NCBI RefSeq assembly: GCF_000620625.1
Contig: NZ_JIAW01000001.1
Coordinates: 1-64,000, forward strand
Length of the DNA stretch: 64,000 bases
Source of the DNA: Mycobacterium sp. URHB0044
GTDB taxonomy: Bacteria > Actinomycetota > Actinomycetes > Mycobacteriales > Mycobacteriaceae
Direction of reading: 5' to 3'
The translations under genes were made by a program, and so were the position numbers. A model generated the notes under the pieces. That model was not told the origin of the DNA, ran no database searches, and saw only the letters and a program-made list of their open reading frames with translations. Of the stretch, positions 26,481-34,664 are shown piece after piece; within the stretch, counting starts at the first letter, position 1; each line of letters starts with the position of its first letter.

Positions 26481-28181
26481 ATGGATCTCAACGCATTTCT
26501 GGACGGTTTCGCGCTCGTCGTCGAGCCGAAGAACCTGCTCTACTGCCTGGTCGGCGTGCTGATCGGCATGGTCATCGGCGTGCTGCCCGGGCTGGGCCCG
26601 GCGGCCACCATCGCGATCCTGCTGCCGATCACCTACACCATCGACCCGGTGTCGGCGATCATCATGCTCGCAGGCATCTACTACGGCGCCCAGTACGGCG
26701 GCACCATCACCTCGGTACTGCTGCGCCTGCCCGGCGAGGCGTCGTCGGTGGTCACCGTCTTCGACGGCTTCGCCCTGGCGAAACAGGGCAAGGCGGGAAC
26801 CGCCCTCGGCATCGCCGCGATCGGTTCCTTTGTCGGCGCGACCATTTCGATCATCGGGCTGACGTTGCTGGCCCCGGTGGTGGCGAGCATCGCCCTGGAC
26901 TTCGGGCCGCCCGAGTACGCCGCCCTGGCGTTGCTCGGCGTGCTGCTCGTCGCCACGATCGGCAGCGGCAACAAGCTCAAGGCGCTGATCGCCGGGGCGG
27001 TCGGGCTGCTGCTGGCCACCGTGGGCCGCGACACCTTCAGCGGCGCTTCGCGTTTCACCTTCGAGAGCCTGCAACTCGCCGACGGCATCGACTTCGTCGT
27101 GGTGGCCATGGGCCTCTTCGGTGTCGGGGAGATCCTGTACAACCTCGAGCAGCGACACGGCAAGCGGCACGTTCCGGCCAAGGTGGGCAACGTGTGGCCG
27201 TCGCGCAAGGACCTGAAGCAGTCGTCGGGAGCCATCGGCCGCGGTTCGGTCATCGGCTTCCTGCTCGGAGTCCTGCCAGGTGGCGGCGCGGTCCTGTCGT
27301 CGATCGTGGCCTACGCCATGGAGAAGCGCCGGTCCAAGACGCCCGAGCGGTTCGGTCGTGGCGCCGTCGAGGGCGTCGCGGCCCCCGAGACCGCCAACAA
27401 CGCGGCGGCCACGTCGTCGTTCATCCCGCTGCTGACGATCGGCCTGCCGGCCAACGCCACGATGGCAATGCTGTTCGGCGCGTTGCTTATTCTCGGCGTC
27501 TCGCCGGGACCGCAACTGGTCAACGAGCACCCGGACGTCTTCTGGGGCGTCATCAACTCGATGTACATCGGCAACCTGATGCTGCTGATCCTCAGCATCC
27601 CGCTGGTCGGTCTGTTCGTGCGGATTCTGCGGGTGCGTCCGGCGATCCTGGCGCCGATCACCGCGCTGATCACGATCCTCGGCGTCTACACGATCAACAA
27701 CTCCGTCTTCGACATCTTCGTGATGATCGCGTTCGGCATCCTCGGTTACCTCATGAAGAAGGCCGGATTTGACCCTGGCCCAATGGTTTTGGCGTTCGTG
27801 CTGGGGTCCATCATCGAATCGAGTACGCGCAGGTCGCTGCTCATCTTCGGCGGCGATCCCACGGGCTTCTTCACCCGGCCGATCTCCGGAACCATCCTGG
27901 CCGTCTTCGTCGTCCTGGCGCTGCTGCCGGTGATCCGACACCTGCTCGCCCGCCGCAAGACCGAGTCCGCACCGTCAAGCACGGCCGACGTCGAGCCGCC
28001 TACGGGTGTTGCCGAGGTGGACTCGCATGGCGGCTCTGGCGGTGTCGACGTCACCGGCGGCGACGGCGGCCGCGACGTCGGCGTGCTCCCGCCGGACCCG
28101 GTCGACGTGCCCGGAGTCGGTGAGCGAGTAGGCGTCGCCGAGACGAGTTCGCGGCAACATGATCATCATCGGGCCGAGTGA
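26481..28181 (+). CDS. tctA: Tripartite tricarboxylate-type transporter, large membrane subunit
   Basis: A 566-residue permease with about 12 transmembrane segments. TctA signatures are clear: GVLPGLGPAATIAILLPITY near 34-53, ITSVLLRLPGEASSVVT near 75-91 and GVLPGGGAVLSSIVAYAMEKR near 263-283. TctA proteins are usually about 500 residues; here about 68 extra residues (499-566) follow, encoded in the antisense of the regulator gene that ends at 27975. The tail is Asp/Gly/Val rich and low in hydrophobicity. No earlier in-frame stop exists, so the overlap is real in this sequence; the tail may have no function. Confidence 0.9.
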   Translation: MDLNAFLDGFALVVEPKNLLYCLVGVLIGMVIGVLPGLGPAATIAILLPITYTIDPVSAIIMLAGIYYGAQYGGTITSVLLRLPGEASSVVTVFDGFALAKQGKAGTALGIAAIGSFVGATISIIGLTLLAPVVASIALDFGPPEYAALALLGVLLVATIGSGNKLKALIAGAVGLLLATVGRDTFSGASRFTFESLQLADGIDFVVVAMGLFGVGEILYNLEQRHGKRHVPAKVGNVWPSRKDLKQSSGAIGRGSVIGFLLGVLPGGGAVLSSIVAYAMEKRRSKTPERFGRGAVEGVAAPETANNAAATSSFIPLLTIGLPANATMAMLFGALLILGVSPGPQLVNEHPDVFWGVINSMYIGNLMLLILSIPLVGLFVRILRVRPAILAPITALITILGVYTINNSVFDIFVMIAFGILGYLMKKAGFDPGPMVLAFVLGSIIESSTRRSLLIFGGDPTGFFTRPISGTILAVFVVLALLPVIRHLLARRKTESAPSSTADVEPPTGVAEVDSHGGSGGVDVTGGDGGRDVGVLPPDPVDVPGVGERVGVAETSSRQHDHHRAE

Positions 28182-28667
28182 CTCGAGCAGGTCGAGATAG
28201 AAGCGGTTGCCGCTAGCGGCCGCGACGGCTCGATGGAACCGGAAGTCGGCCTCGACCGCCTCCTCCGGGGCGGCGGCGACGAACGCATCCATCGCCGCCT
28301 GCACCGCTTCGGCGCTGGCCGCATCCACCCGCGCCGCCGCGAGTGCTGCTGCCTCGCACTCGATCCCGATCCGGAAGTCGATCATGTCCAGTACGTCGTG
28401 GTGGGTCCGGATGGCCGCCGACTCGACGGTGAACGACGTCGACTCCGGCATTGCGAGCACGAACGAGCCTCGGCCCTGGAACGTCTCGACCATGCCCTCG
28501 GCCCGCAACCGCGTCACCGCCTCCCGCACGACGGTGCGGGAGACGCCGAACTCCTCGACGAGCTCGGTCTCCGATGGCAGTTTGTGGCCGGGCGGCAGGT
28601 CGCCGGCGAGGATCTTGTCCTTCACGCCGGCGACCACCCGCTGCGCGAGCGACGTCGTCATCGCCAC
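27975..28667 (-). CDS. GntR-family (FadR/FCD) transcriptional regulator
   Basis: A 230-residue regulator. The N-terminal winged HTH reads LPPGHKLPSETELVEEFGVSRTVVREAVTRLRAEGMVETFQGRGSFV (about 20-66). The all-helical FCD effector domain has metal/ligand residues in DFRIGIECEAAAL and DFRFHRAVAAASGN. It follows the dehydratase gene by 1 bp and converges on tctA with a 207-bp overlap. It probably senses a hydroxy- or sugar-acid and represses both the dehydratase and transporter genes; a long inverted repeat in front of the dehydratase gene is the likely operator. Confidence 0.92.
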   Translation of the reverse strand: MAMTTSLAQRVVAGVKDKILAGDLPPGHKLPSETELVEEFGVSRTVVREAVTRLRAEGMVETFQGRGSFVLAMPESTSFTVESAAIRTHHDVLDMIDFRIGIECEAAALAAARVDAASAEAVQAAMDAFVAAAPEEAVEADFRFHRAVAAASGNRFYLDLLESLGPMMIMLPRTRLGDAYSLTDSGHVDRVRREHADVAAAVAAGDVDTARAAMRVHLGNTRRRLDVGRA

Positions 28668-28668
28668 A

Positions 28669-29793
28669 TCATGGCCGACCGCCGAAGTCCGCGGACTCCT
28701 TGGTCAGCGCCCGCATCCGCTCGCTGAGGGTGAAGCCAAGGCCGGGCCGGTCGGGGACGAACATCCGGCCGCCGCGGATCTCGATGCGCTCCTCGAAGAG
28801 CGGATTGAGCCACTCGAAGTGCTCGACCCACGGCTCAGTGGGGTACGCCGCGGCCAGATGCAGGTGAATCTCCATCGCGTAGTGCGGCGCCAGTGCCAAC
28901 CCGGCGTGGGAGGCGAGCGTCGCGAAGCGCAGGAACGGCGTGATGCCGCCGATCCGCGGTGCGTCCGGCTGCACGATTCCGCGGTAGCCGGCGTCGATCA
29001 GCGCCATGTGCTCGGGCACCGAGGTAAGCATCTCGCCGGTCGCGATCGGGGTGTCGAAGGCGCGGCTGAGGTCGGCATGGCCGTCGGCGTCCCACGCGTC
29101 GAGGGGCTCCTCGATCCACACCAGATCGAACGCCTCGAGCTCGCGGCACATCCGCCGCGCACGAGCGCGATCCCACTGCTGGTTGGCGTCGACCATGAGC
29201 GGCGTCTCGCCGAGATGCTCCCGCATCGCGGCCACCCGCTCGAGGTCGGTCTTCCAATCCGGTTGTCCCACTTTGATCTTGATGGCCCCGATGCCGGATT
29301 CGAGCGATGCCGTCGCCTTCTCCTTGATCTCGGCGATCGAGGCCTGCAGGAAGCCGCCGGACGTGTTGTAGACGCGGCACGAATCGCGGTGGGCGCCAAT
29401 CAGTTTGGCCAGGGGCAGGTCGGCGCGGCGGGCCTTGAGGTCCCACAACGCGACGTCGAGCGCGGCGATCGCCTGCGTCGCGACGCCGGAGCGTCCGACC
29501 GACGCGCCTGCCCAGAGCAGGGACTGGTAGATGCGGTCGATGTCGGACGGGTCCTGTCCGATGGCGACGTCCGCGATCTCGGAGAGGTGGGTGTACTGAG
29601 CCGGTCCACCCGCGCGCTTGGAGTAGCTGAACCCCATGCCCTCGAGTCCCTGCTCGGTGGTGACTTCGACGAACAGCAGCACCGTCTCGGTCAGCGGTTT
29701 CTGCCGTCCCGTCAGCACTTTCGCGTCGGAGACGGGCGTCTCGAGCGGCAGTACGACGTGGGAGAGCTTGAGGTGGCGAATGCGGTCGGACAT
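28669..29793 (-). CDS. Enolase-superfamily sugar-acid dehydratase, talarate/galactarate type
   Basis: A 374-residue mandelate-racemase-subgroup enzyme. Catalytic KxK is K172/K174 (IKIKVG). Metal ligands are D202 (VDANQQ), E228 (WIEEP) and E254 (ATGEM), and the D277/H304 dyad lies in PDAPR and LAPHYAME. The C-terminal half (TPFLRFATLASHAGLALAPH; AAYPTEPWVEHFEWLNPLFEERIE) closely fits my knowledge of L-talarate/galactarate dehydratases, which convert the diacid to a keto-deoxy acid. The start at 29793 has a GGAG site; a longer reading to 29886 would cross the operator and the neighbouring gene end. Confidence 0.88.
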   Translation of the reverse strand: MSDRIRHLKLSHVVLPLETPVSDAKVLTGRQKPLTETVLLFVEVTTEQGLEGMGFSYSKRAGGPAQYTHLSEIADVAIGQDPSDIDRIYQSLLWAGASVGRSGVATQAIAALDVALWDLKARRADLPLAKLIGAHRDSCRVYNTSGGFLQASIAEIKEKATASLESGIGAIKIKVGQPDWKTDLERVAAMREHLGETPLMVDANQQWDRARARRMCRELEAFDLVWIEEPLDAWDADGHADLSRAFDTPIATGEMLTSVPEHMALIDAGYRGIVQPDAPRIGGITPFLRFATLASHAGLALAPHYAMEIHLHLAAAYPTEPWVEHFEWLNPLFEERIEIRGGRMFVPDRPGLGFTLSERMRALTKESADFGGRP

Positions 29794-29805
29794 CGAGACT
29801 CCATG

Positions 29806-29840
29806 ACTTGTATGACGGGTAGTTAACTCATCATACAAGT
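29806..29840. promoter_or_regulatory. Long perfect inverted repeat, probable GntR operator
   Basis: ACTTGTATGA (29806-29815) and TCATACAAGT (29831-29840) are exact reverse complements separated by 15 bp. They lie 12-47 bp upstream of the dehydratase start, in the position of its promoter. Each arm contains TTGTATGA, close to FCD-type operator half sites. Confidence 0.55.
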
Positions 29841-29848
29841 AATCGAGG

Positions 29849-30949
29849 TTAGGTGAAAGTGATGATCTGCCGGACGGCCTCTCCATCGGCGAGCTGGTCC
29901 ATGCCGGCGTTGATCTCTTCTAGGTCGATCGTGGAGCTCACCAGCGACTCCACCGGAAGCCGGCCCGAGCGCCACAGCTCCACGAACCGCGGAATGTCCC
30001 TCGCCGGCACAGCGGAACCCAGGTAGCTCCCGATCAGCGACCTACCCTCGGCGACGAATCCCAACGGCGACACGCTGATTCGGGCGTCGGGCCGAGGCAG
30101 TCCGACGGTGACGGTCCGCCCGCCGGGCGCGGTCATGCCGATCGCGGTCTCCAGGGCCGACGGATGGCCGGCGGCTTCGATCACGACGGCGGCCTTCTCG
30201 TCACCGACCGCGTCCGGCGCGTACGCGGCATGCGCGCCCATGGCGAGCGCCCGGTCCAGCTTGTCGGGCACCTGGTCGACGGCGATCACGCGGACGTCGT
30301 CGTGCGCCAGTGCGGTGATCATCGCCGCCATGCCGACCCCGCCCATGCCGACCACCGCCACGGTGGAACCGGGCTTGGGCTGTCCGGCGTTGAGCACCGC
30401 GCCACCGCCCGTGAGCACGGCGCATCCCAGCAGCGACGCCACCACCGGCGGCACGTCTGCGTCGACGGGCACGATCGACCGGCGGTCGACGACGGCGTGA
30501 GTGGCGAACGCCGAGACGCCAAGGTGATGCAGTACCGGCGTGCCGTCACGGGTCAGGCGCGTGCCGCCGGCGAGCAGCGTGCCTGCGCCGTTGGCGGCAC
30601 TGCCCGCCACGCACGGCGCGAGACCGTCGGTGGCGCAGGCACTGCAGTCGCCGCAGCGCGGCAGGAAGGTCATGACGACGCGCTGCCCGACGGCGACGTC
30701 GGTCACGTCGGCGCCCACCTGTTCGACGATGCCTGCCGCCTCGTGGCCGAGCAGCATCGGCACCGGCCGGACGCGGTTGCCGTCGACCACCGACAGGTCG
30801 GAGTGGCACAGTCCCGCAGCTTCGATGCGGACCAGCAGCTCGGTATCGCCCGGCGGTGCGAGGTCGAGGTCGGCGACCGTGATCGGTCGCGACTCGGCGT
30901 AGCGGCGGGGTGCGCCGATTCGTTCGAGGACGGCTCCGCGGATTCTCAT
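29849..30949 (-). CDS. Zinc-dependent alcohol dehydrogenase (AdhE1-like)
   Basis: A 366-residue medium-chain dehydrogenase. Catalytic zinc ligands are in AGLCHSDLSVVDG and LLGHEAAGIV; the structural zinc site is CGDCSACATDGLAPC; the nucleotide site is VVGMGGVGMAA. Gene order (next to Rv0163- and Rv0164-like genes, before mce1R) matches adhE1 (Rv0162c) of M. tuberculosis. The ATG at 30949 is chosen because the upstream extension would overlap the divergent thioesterase gene and lacks family residues. The substrate is unknown. Confidence 0.9.
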   Translation of the reverse strand: MRIRGAVLERIGAPRRYAESRPITVADLDLAPPGDTELLVRIEAAGLCHSDLSVVDGNRVRPVPMLLGHEAAGIVEQVGADVTDVAVGQRVVMTFLPRCGDCSACATDGLAPCVAGSAANGAGTLLAGGTRLTRDGTPVLHHLGVSAFATHAVVDRRSIVPVDADVPPVVASLLGCAVLTGGGAVLNAGQPKPGSTVAVVGMGGVGMAAMITALAHDDVRVIAVDQVPDKLDRALAMGAHAAYAPDAVGDEKAAVVIEAAGHPSALETAIGMTAPGGRTVTVGLPRPDARISVSPLGFVAEGRSLIGSYLGSAVPARDIPRFVELWRSGRLPVESLVSSTIDLEEINAGMDQLADGEAVRQIITFT

Positions 30950-30980
30950 GTCCACCAGCCTGCCTGAGAGACTCGGCTGC

Positions 30981-31433
30981 ATGAGTAGTGATGAGCGGGC
31001 GCTCACCAGTCGCGACTTTCCGGTGCACTGGCCGGTGCTGACCCGCTGGACCGACAACGACATGTTCGGCCACCTCAACAACGCCGTCTACTACGAGTTG
31101 TTCGACACGGCGATCAACGCCTGGATCAACACCAGCGCCGACGTCGACCCCGTCACCGCGCCGTGGCTTGGCGTGGTCGCCGAGTCCGGCTGCCGCTTCT
31201 ACGCCGAGCTGAAGTTCCCCGATCCGCTCGTCGTGGGGCTCGCCGTGACCCGGCTGGGAACCAGCAGCGTCACATACCGGTTGGCGATCTGGGAGACGGG
31301 CCCCAAGGACGCGGCCGCACCCGTTGCCGCCGTCGGCCACTGGGTGCATGTCTACGTCGACAGGTCGACCCGCAGACCGGTTCCCGTGCCCGCGCCCATC
31401 CGCTCGCTGCTGGAGCCAGCGGTCGTCGAGTAG
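30981..31433 (+). CDS. Hotdog-fold acyl-CoA thioesterase (Rv0163-like)
   Basis: A 150-residue 4HBT-family protein. The signature is FPVHWPVLTRWTDNDMFGHLNNAVYYELFDTAINAW (about 12-47), in which the aspartate of NDMFGHLNN is the usual catalytic residue. It probably hydrolyses short or medium acyl-CoA esters. An earlier ATG at 30948 would overlap the divergent alcohol dehydrogenase start. Its position matches Rv0163. It is 30 bp before the SRPBCC gene. Confidence 0.87.
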   Translation: MSSDERALTSRDFPVHWPVLTRWTDNDMFGHLNNAVYYELFDTAINAWINTSADVDPVTAPWLGVVAESGCRFYAELKFPDPLVVGLAVTRLGTSSVTYRLAIWETGPKDAAAPVAAVGHWVHVYVDRSTRRPVPVPAPIRSLLEPAVVE

Positions 31434-31463
31434 GCCGCATGCGGCGGTCGATATGCTCGCCCG

Positions 31464-31919
31464 GTGCCGATCGTAAGCAAGACCGTCGAGGTTTCCGCCT
31501 CAGCCGAATCCATCATGGCGATCGTCGGGGACTTCGAGTCCTATCCGCAGTGGAACGAAGAGGTGAAGGGCGTCTGGGTGCTGGCGCGCTACGACGACGG
31601 CAGGCCCAGCCAGTTGCGCCTCGACGCGTCCGTGTCGGGTTTCGACATCACCTACATCCAGGCCGTCTACTACCCGGGCGAGAACCAGATCCAGACCGTG
31701 ATGCAGCAGGGCGATCTCTTCTCGAAGCAGGAACAGCTCTTCTCCGTCGTCGCGATGGGCGAGACCACGCTGCTGACAGTGGACCTGGACGTCGAGACGA
31801 CGATGCCGGTGCCCAAGCCGATGGTGAAGAAGATGGTCAACGACGCGCTGGAGCACCTCGCCGACAACCTGAAGGGTCGCGCCGAACAGCTCGCCTCGGG
31901 GCAAAACTCCGGCGCCTAA
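31464..31919 (+). CDS. SRPBCC/polyketide-cyclase-like protein (Rv0164-like)
   Basis: A 151-residue START-type helix-grip protein: SKTVEVSASAESIMAIVGDFESYPQWNEEVKGVWVL at the N-terminus and a long C-terminal helix (PKPMVKKMVNDALEHLADNLKGRAEQL). Such folds bind hydrophobic ligands. Length and place match Rv0164 (the TB18.5 antigen) of M. tuberculosis. GTG start 30 bp after the thioesterase gene; the two are probably cotranscribed. Converges on mce1R with a 4-bp gap. Confidence 0.87.
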   Translation: MPIVSKTVEVSASAESIMAIVGDFESYPQWNEEVKGVWVLARYDDGRPSQLRLDASVSGFDITYIQAVYYPGENQIQTVMQQGDLFSKQEQLFSVVAMGETTLLTVDLDVETTMPVPKPMVKKMVNDALEHLADNLKGRAEQLASGQNSGA

Positions 31920-31923
31920 GAGC

Positions 31924-32598
31924 TCAGGTCCACAGCCCCAGCTCGTCGAGCCGCGCGGTGAGCCGTCGGGCGCCATCGGTGAACTGCGCGCTCGTCAGCC
32001 GGACCACCTCGTCGACGTCGTGGCGGCGCAGCGCGGCGATCAGCTGGCGCCGGGTGGCCACCGCCGTGCGGCCCCACTGCGGATCCTTGGCGAAGATGTC
32101 CGGCGGCAGATACCTGGCTGCGTGCAGCAGGAACCACGACAGCTTGGTGCGGCCCGACGACCGGTTGAACGCCCGGTGGTAGGCGAACTCGGCGTCGACC
32201 ACCTCCACGGTGTCCTGCCGCTCGACGGCGTCGGCCACCGCCTCGGCGAGCCGCTCGAGTTCGTCGATCTCGGCGTCGGTGATGCGCTCGGCGGCCGATC
32301 TGGCGAGCTGGCTGGCGATGGCCGCCTGCAACCAGAAGATGTCCTCGATGTCGCCGCGGGTGAAGGGCGAGACCACGTGGCCGCGGTGCGGTTCGAGCTG
32401 AACCATGCCCTCACCGCGCAAGGTTCGTAGCGCCTCGCGCACCGGTGTGATGCTGACCCCGAGTTCGGCCGCCGTGTCGTCGAGCCGGATGAACGTGCCG
32501 GGCCGCAGGGTGCCGGACATGATGCCTGCGCGCAGATACGCGGCCACCTCGTCCGACAGCTGTCCGCGCCGAACCCGCGGTGTGGTGGGTGCGTTCAC
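31924..32598 (-). CDS. mce1R: Mce1R, GntR/FCD-family repressor of the mce1 operon
   Basis: A 224-residue regulator. The N-terminal winged HTH reads LRAGIMSGTLRPGTFIRLDDTAAELGVSITPVREALRTLRGEGMVQL (about 20-66). The FCD helical domain has AEFAYHRAFNRSSGRTKLSW. Divergent placement in front of fadD5 is diagnostic for mce1R (Rv0165c), which represses mce1 genes in M. tuberculosis, probably in response to fatty acids. The GTG at 32598 with GGGGA upstream is preferred over an ATG at 32661 because FCD regulators have short N-termini. Confidence 0.9.
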   Translation of the reverse strand: MNAPTTPRVRRGQLSDEVAAYLRAGIMSGTLRPGTFIRLDDTAAELGVSITPVREALRTLRGEGMVQLEPHRGHVVSPFTRGDIEDIFWLQAAIASQLARSAAERITDAEIDELERLAEAVADAVERQDTVEVVDAEFAYHRAFNRSSGRTKLSWFLLHAARYLPPDIFAKDPQWGRTAVATRRQLIAALRRHDVDEVVRLTSAQFTDGARRLTARLDELGLWT

Positions 32599-32684
32599 GG
32601 CGTCGTGATCCCCGTCGTCGGTACCTGTGCCGCGGGCTTGTCCCACGGCCGCCGAGGCCATAGTGTGACCGGGGCAACACCATG

Positions 32685-32694
32685 TTTGATCAAA
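32685..32694. promoter_or_regulatory. Palindrome in the mce1R-fadD5 control region
   Basis: TTTGATCAAA, a perfect 10-bp palindrome, overlaps a second repeat TTGAT-caaat-ATCAA (32686-32700). It lies between the divergent starts at 32598 and 32743, in otherwise GC-rich sequence, and is the best candidate for Mce1R binding. Confidence 0.45.
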
Positions 32695-32742
32695 TATCAA
32701 CGCCGCGCAACCTGCGCCCGTGACATCAGGGAGCATCAGCCG

Positions 32743-34398
32743 TTGACCGCACTGCCTGCAGGTTCTGCGCAGCCCGTCGAACAGCCCTACCTGGCCCGGC
32801 GACAGAACTGGACCAACCAGCTGGCCCGCCACGCGTTGATGCAGCCCGAGGCGACGGCGCTGCGGTTCCTCGGCAACACCACCACGTGGGGCGAGCTGGA
32901 TCGCCGGGTGACCGCGCTGGCCGGCGCCCTGGCCCGGCGCGGCGTCGGCTTCGGCGACCGGGTGCTGATCCTGATGCTCAACCGCACCGAGTTCATCGAG
33001 ACGTTCCTGGCGGCCAACCTCATCGGTGCCATCGCGGTGCCGGTCAACTTCAGGATGACGCCACCCGAGATCGCCTTCCTCGTCGGTGACTGCGAGGCCC
33101 GCGTGGTCGTCACCGAACCGGTGCTCGCCGCCGTGGCAACGGCGGTCCGCGATCTCGATCCGACGCTGGCCACCGTCATCGTCGCCGGCGGCGCGACCGA
33201 CGACGGTCTACTGGGCTACGACGACCTGCTCGGCGAGGAGGGTGACCCGCCGCCACCGGTGGACATCCCCAACGACTCGCCTGCGCTGATCATGTACACG
33301 TCGGGGACTACTGGCCGCCCCAAGGGCGCGGTGCTCACCCACAACAACATCGCCGGGCAGGCGATGACCAACCTCTTCACGATCGCCCCCGACATCAACG
33401 GCGACGTCGGCTTCGTCGGCGTTCCGCTGTTCCACATCGCCGGCATCGGAAACATGATCAGCGGCCTGCTGCTCGGCCTGCCGACCGTGCTCTATCCACT
33501 CGGCGCGTTCGACCCTGGAGCGTTGCTGGACGTGCTCGAGGCCGAGGGCGTATCCGCGATCTTCCTGGTACCTGCCCAATGGCAGGCGGTGTGTGCCGCG
33601 CAGAAGGCCAATCCGCGAACACTCCGCTTGCGCGTGCTGTCCTGGGGTGCGGCGCCTGCGTCCGACACCGTGCTGCGCGACATGGCCGAGACGTTCCCCG
33701 GCACCCAGATCTTCGCCGCCTTCGGTCAGACCGAGATGTCGCCGGTGACCTGCATGTTGCTCAGCCAGGACGCCATCAGGAAGCTCGGATCGGTCGGCAA
33801 GGTCATCCCGACGGTTGCCGCACGGGTGGTCGACGAGGACATGAACGACGTGCCGGTCGGCCAGGTCGGCGAAATCGTTTACCGCGCACCGACTTTGATG
33901 GCTGGTTACTGGAACAACCCCAAGGCCACCGCCGAGGCGTTCGCGGGCGGCTGGTTCCACTCCGGCGATCTTGTCCGCCAGGACGACGAGGGTTACGTCT
34001 GGGTGGTCGACCGCAAGAAGGACATGATCATCTCCGGCGGTGAGAACATCTACTGCGCCGAGGTGGAGAACGTCCTCGCCGGCCACCCCGCGATCGCGGA
34101 GGTGGCGGTGATCGGCCGGCCCGACGAGAAGTGGGGCGAGATCCCGGTGGCCGTCGTCGCCCTTGGCGCGGCCGGAGCGGGAAAACTGAGCCTGAACGAC
34201 CTCGGCGAGTTCCTCACCGAACGGCTCGCGCGGTACAAGCATCCGAAGGTGCTCGAGGTCGTCGACGCACTGCCCCGCAACCCCGCCGGCAAAGTGTTGA
34301 AGACGGAACTGAGGACGCGCTTCGGCGCAGCGACTTCCGTTGACGCCGGCGAAAGTTCTTCTGCGTCAACGGTTTCTGCCAGCACGGCGACAGGCTGA
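32743..34398 (+). CDS. fadD5: Fatty-acid-CoA ligase FadD5, first gene of the mce1 operon
   Basis: A 551-residue AMP-forming ligase activating fatty acids with ATP and CoA. Signatures: YTSGTTGRPKGAVLTH (about 187-202), FAAFGQTEMSP, WFHSGDLVRQDDEGY and the catalytic lysine in PRNPAGKVLKTEL. The TTG at 32743 is chosen because the sequence from there (LTALPAGSAQPVEQPYLARRQNW) aligns with the M. tuberculosis FadD5 N-terminus; longer readings cross the palindrome. GGGAG precedes at about 10 bp. In M. tuberculosis FadD5 is linked to recycling of mycolic acid. About 266 bp separate it from yrbE1A. Confidence 0.93.
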   Translation: MTALPAGSAQPVEQPYLARRQNWTNQLARHALMQPEATALRFLGNTTTWGELDRRVTALAGALARRGVGFGDRVLILMLNRTEFIETFLAANLIGAIAVPVNFRMTPPEIAFLVGDCEARVVVTEPVLAAVATAVRDLDPTLATVIVAGGATDDGLLGYDDLLGEEGDPPPPVDIPNDSPALIMYTSGTTGRPKGAVLTHNNIAGQAMTNLFTIAPDINGDVGFVGVPLFHIAGIGNMISGLLLGLPTVLYPLGAFDPGALLDVLEAEGVSAIFLVPAQWQAVCAAQKANPRTLRLRVLSWGAAPASDTVLRDMAETFPGTQIFAAFGQTEMSPVTCMLLSQDAIRKLGSVGKVIPTVAARVVDEDMNDVPVGQVGEIVYRAPTLMAGYWNNPKATAEAFAGGWFHSGDLVRQDDEGYVWVVDRKKDMIISGGENIYCAEVENVLAGHPAIAEVAVIGRPDEKWGEIPVAVVALGAAGAGKLSLNDLGEFLTERLARYKHPKVLEVVDALPRNPAGKVLKTELRTRFGAATSVDAGESSSASTVSASTATG

Positions 34399-34664
34399 CC
34401 AGGGAAAATGGGTTTGCTAACGGTTGGACCGCCAATCCTGCGGATGCGTCGCCTCGCCCCGAATGGATCGGGTACAGTCCTGTGGTCCGACTTACTACCC
34501 ACCAGTAGGGAGACCCGGATCACGCGTACGGAGCAGTGGCAAGGAGGGTGCGTGCGACAGGTTCAGCCGTTGCGCCGCAGTGACCGTGGCTGGCTCGTCG
34601 AGCCGCCGCGTAAGCCAGTCCGCGCAAGCGCTGCTCCAGCGCAGCAACCCGGGAAGCAGTCACC
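34399..34664. other. fadD5-yrbE1A intergenic region, possible internal promoter
   Basis: No gene is supported in these 266 bp. In M. tuberculosis an internal promoter has been reported in the equivalent gap. Here the only local signal seen is TACT-acccacc-AGTA (34493-34507), an interrupted repeat that could bind a TetR-type regulator. No clear -10/-35 pair was identified. Confidence 0.4.

Noticed and set aside
26382..27941. 519-codon minus-strand frame opposite tctA
   Set aside because: Extremely Arg/Asp/Gln-rich composition and exact antisense position to a well-conserved permease mark it as a shadow.
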